A stretch of 64,000 nucleotides of DNA, taken from Acidobacteriota bacterium (GTDB lineage: Bacteria; Acidobacteriota; Terriglobia; Bryobacterales; Bryobacteraceae). The notes under the pieces were generated by a model that was given only the letters and a program-made list of their open reading frames with translations, was not told the DNA's origin and did no database searches. Position 1 is the stretch's first letter; every line of letters starts with the position of its first letter. A program made the translations under genes and the position numbers. Shown here one piece after another: positions 60,692-64,000 of the stretch. The stretch is taken from assembly GCA_018268935.1 (NCBI GenBank), contig JAFDVS010000028.1, positions 35,710 through 99,709 of the forward strand, read 5' to 3'.

Positions 60692-62194
60692 TTACATCTC
60701 AAGCTGGGGACGTGTGGGCTCCGGCCAGTCAATGTGGTAGAACTTGCCGCGCGGCTGATCCACTCGTTCATAGGTGTGGGCGCCGAAGAAATCGCGCTGC
60801 CCTTGCAGCAGATTCGCCGGGAGCCGTTCACTGCGATAGCCATCGTAGTAGGCCAGCGCCGAATAGAAGGTTGGAGCCGCGACGCCATTTTGCGCCGCCA
60901 CGCCGATGACATAGCGCCAGTTGCTCTGGCACCGGTCCACTTCGCTCTTGAAGTAGGGATCCAGCAACAGGTTCTGCAGTTCCGCGTCGCGTTGATACGC
61001 TTCCGTGATCTTCTGCAGGAACCGCGCGCGGATGATGCAACCGCCGCGGAAGATCTTCGCAATCTCGCCAAAGGGTAGCTTCCACTTGTACTCACCCTGG
61101 GCTGCGCTCATCAATTGGAAGCCCTGCGCGTAGGCACAGATCTTCGAACAATAGAGCGCGTCGTGAATGGCCTGAATGAATCCGTCCTTGTCGCCGGTGA
61201 AGGATGGCGTGGGCCCGGTCAACACCTTGGAGGCCGCCACGCGTTCCGCCTTCACCGAGCTCAGATACCTTGCAAACACGGCCTCGGCGACAGTGGGAGC
61301 TGGGACGCCGAGATCGAGGGCGCTTACGCTGGTCCACTTGCCGGTGCCCTTCTGGCCTGCTGTATCGAGGACGATGTCGACAAACGGCTTGCCGGTCACC
61401 GGATCTTTCTGCTGGAGGATGTCGGCGGTGATCTCGATCAGGAAGCTGTCGAGGACACCGGTGTTCCATTCGGCGAACACCTTGCCCGCTTCGGGCGCCG
61501 TCATGCCGAGCACGCCGGTCATCAACGCATAGGCTTCGCAGATCATCTGCATATCGCCGTACTCAATGCCGTTGTGCACCATCTTCACGTAGTGCCCGGC
61601 TCCATCCGGTCCGATGTAGGTTGCACACGGCACACCGCCGACAATCGGCTTACCCGGCGCTGCGCCGGTCAACGGCTTGCCGGTAGTGGCATCCACCTTG
61701 GCCGCAATGGCGGTCCAGATGGGCTCAATCTCTTTCCACGAACTTTCGTCACCGCCAGGCATCAGGGAAGGGCCAAAGCGGGCGCCTTCCTCGCCGCCGG
61801 AAACACCGGATCCGACAAACCGCAGACCCTTGGCCTTCAACGCCTTCTCGCGCCGGATCGTATCCATCCAGTTTGCGTTGCCACCGTCGATGATAATGTC
61901 ATCGGATTCGAGGAGCGGCACAAGGCTGTCGATTACGGCATCGGTGCCCGCCCCGGCCTTTACCAAAATGATGATTTTGCGCGGCCGCTTCAGCGATTTG
62001 ACGAAGCCTTCCAGCGTAGCTTCGCCGTGCACTCCGCCAGGCGTGGAGGGATTCTCGGCGACGAATTTCTCCATCGTCTCCGTGGTGCGGTTATAGACGC
62101 TGATGCGAAAGCCGTGGTCGGCAATGTTCAAGGCCAGGTTCTGGCCCATCACGGCAAGGCCGACGAGTCCGATATCGGAAAGTGGTTGTGACAT
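60692..62194 (-). CDS. gnd: 6-phosphogluconate dehydrogenase, decarboxylating
   Basis: The 500-residue protein has NADP-binding motif [19 protein letters not shown], substrate and catalytic segments [21 protein letters not shown] and [15 protein letters not shown] (catalytic Lys), and a C-terminal helical domain ([35 protein letters not shown]). Reaction: 6-phosphogluconate + NADP to ribulose 5-phosphate + CO2 + NADPH in the oxidative pentose phosphate pathway, cytoplasmic. Length and motifs are those of the long (about 470-500 residue) dimeric form. First gene of a unit with two LRR genes and a racemase-like gene, an unexpected pairing. Confidence 0.95.
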   Translation of the reverse strand: MSQPLSDIGLVGLAVMGQNLALNIADHGFRISVYNRTTETMEKFVAENPSTPGGVHGEATLEGFVKSLKRPRKIIILVKAGAGTDAVIDSLVPLLESDDIIIDGGNANWMDTIRREKALKAKGLRFVGSGVSGGEEGARFGPSLMPGGDESSWKEIEPIWTAIAAKVDATTGKPLTGAAPGKPIVGGVPCATYIGPDGAGHYVKMVHNGIEYGDMQMICEAYALMTGVLGMTAPEAGKVFAEWNTGVLDSFLIEITADILQQKDPVTGKPFVDIVLDTAGQKGTGKWTSVSALDLGVPAPTVAEAVFARYLSSVKAERVAASKVLTGPTPSFTGDKDGFIQAIHDALYCSKICAYAQGFQLMSAAQGEYKWKLPFGEIAKIFRGGCIIRARFLQKITEAYQRDAELQNLLLDPYFKSEVDRCQSNWRYVIGVAAQNGVAAPTFYSALAYYDGYRSERLPANLLQGQRDFFGAHTYERVDQPRGKFYHIDWPEPTRPQLEM

Positions 62195-62248
62195 AGAAAT
62201 GCTTGAAATTTCCAGTCAACCACAATTCGAGTAAAGCGTGCAGGGCTG

Positions 62249-62288
62249 ATGCAGGGACGGCGGCAATGAGGATACCGCCGTCCTGCAT
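62249..62288 (-). terminator. Strong hairpin downstream of katG
   Basis: ATGCAGGGACGGCGG (62249-62263) pairs with CCGCCGTCCTGCAT (62275-62288) over 14 bp with one bulged G and an 11-nt loop. It lies 7 bp beyond the katG stop codon on the katG transcript, in the gap before gnd. No U-tract follows, so termination may be weak or factor-assisted. Confidence 0.6.
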
Positions 62289-62295
62289 ACGGAGC

Positions 62296-64000
<1,705 letters not shown>

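Overview
The window looks like chromosomal DNA of an acidobacterium of the Solibacter/Bryobacter type. This is inferred from protein style and not from a marker gene: a 1299-residue TonB-dependent receptor with an N-terminal carboxypeptidase-regulatory-like domain, exported PQQ dehydrogenases (one with a TIGR03437-type C-terminus), paired ECF sigma factors and Ser/Thr kinases with TPR tails, a reg_prop hybrid histidine kinase, many secreted enzymes and a PadR regulator. No rRNA, tRNA or CRISPR array was seen. The DNA is GC-rich. From 1 to about 47.1 kb and again from 62.3 kb the + strand is clearly richer in G than C whatever the gene direction, which opens many spurious antisense ORFs. The block 47.1-62.3 kb lacks this skew.

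Layout. 0-6.8 kb: edge of a PadR gene with a repeated operator, a quinohemoprotein dehydrogenase, an AbiEi/AbiEii toxin-antitoxin pair and a STAND NTPase with TPRs (defence-like). 6.9-13.3 kb: secreted collagen-like protein, sulfatase, exported 2-hydroxyacid dehydrogenase, a mutarotase-like protein and an FG-GAP protein. 13.3-16.8 kb: the most interesting segment. A DUF4062-NACHT-FGE protein ends in a sequence that is repeated about 230 bp downstream; over 67 bp all eight differences fall at adenines of the downstream copy. This is the signature of a diversity-generating retroelement (DGR) variable repeat and template repeat, although no reverse transcriptase is in the window. Next to it lies a REP-associated tyrosine transposase (RAYT) flanked by two copies of its probable REP repeat. 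16.8-23.2 kb: hybrid histidine kinase, Ser/Thr kinase and ECF sigma factor. 23.2-37.6 kb: a catabolic stretch (MFS transporter, URO-D-like protein, PIG-L deacetylase, lactonase-like amidohydrolase, two DUF362 proteins, aldo/keto reductase, a frameshifted enolase-superfamily gene, TonB receptor). 37.7-42.4 kb: VapBC-like pair, second sigma/kinase module, exported HpcH/HpaI aldolase. 42.4-47.1 kb: sugar dehydrogenase and a peroxide-defence operon (PerR-like, rubrerythrin, Fe-S protein, DUF3501). 47.1-62.3 kb: amidohydrolase, ABC transporter with an M1 peptidase-fused permease, beta-helix protein, PLP enzyme, and a tightly coupled gnd-LRR-LRR-racemase-like operon. 62.3-64 kb: katG, cut by the window edge.

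Two dispersed palindromic repeat families run through the intergenic spaces. Family 1 carries one or two hairpins around the core GGCCTGGAGGCC, and its stem shows compensatory changes between copies. Family 2 (CCGCTTGCTNACGCGCGCGG) flanks the RAYT and recurs elsewhere. The sequence suggests three working themes: variable or abortive defence sensors in the first 17 kb, exported sugar and sugar-acid breakdown in the middle, and peroxide defence at 44-47 kb and at the right edge.
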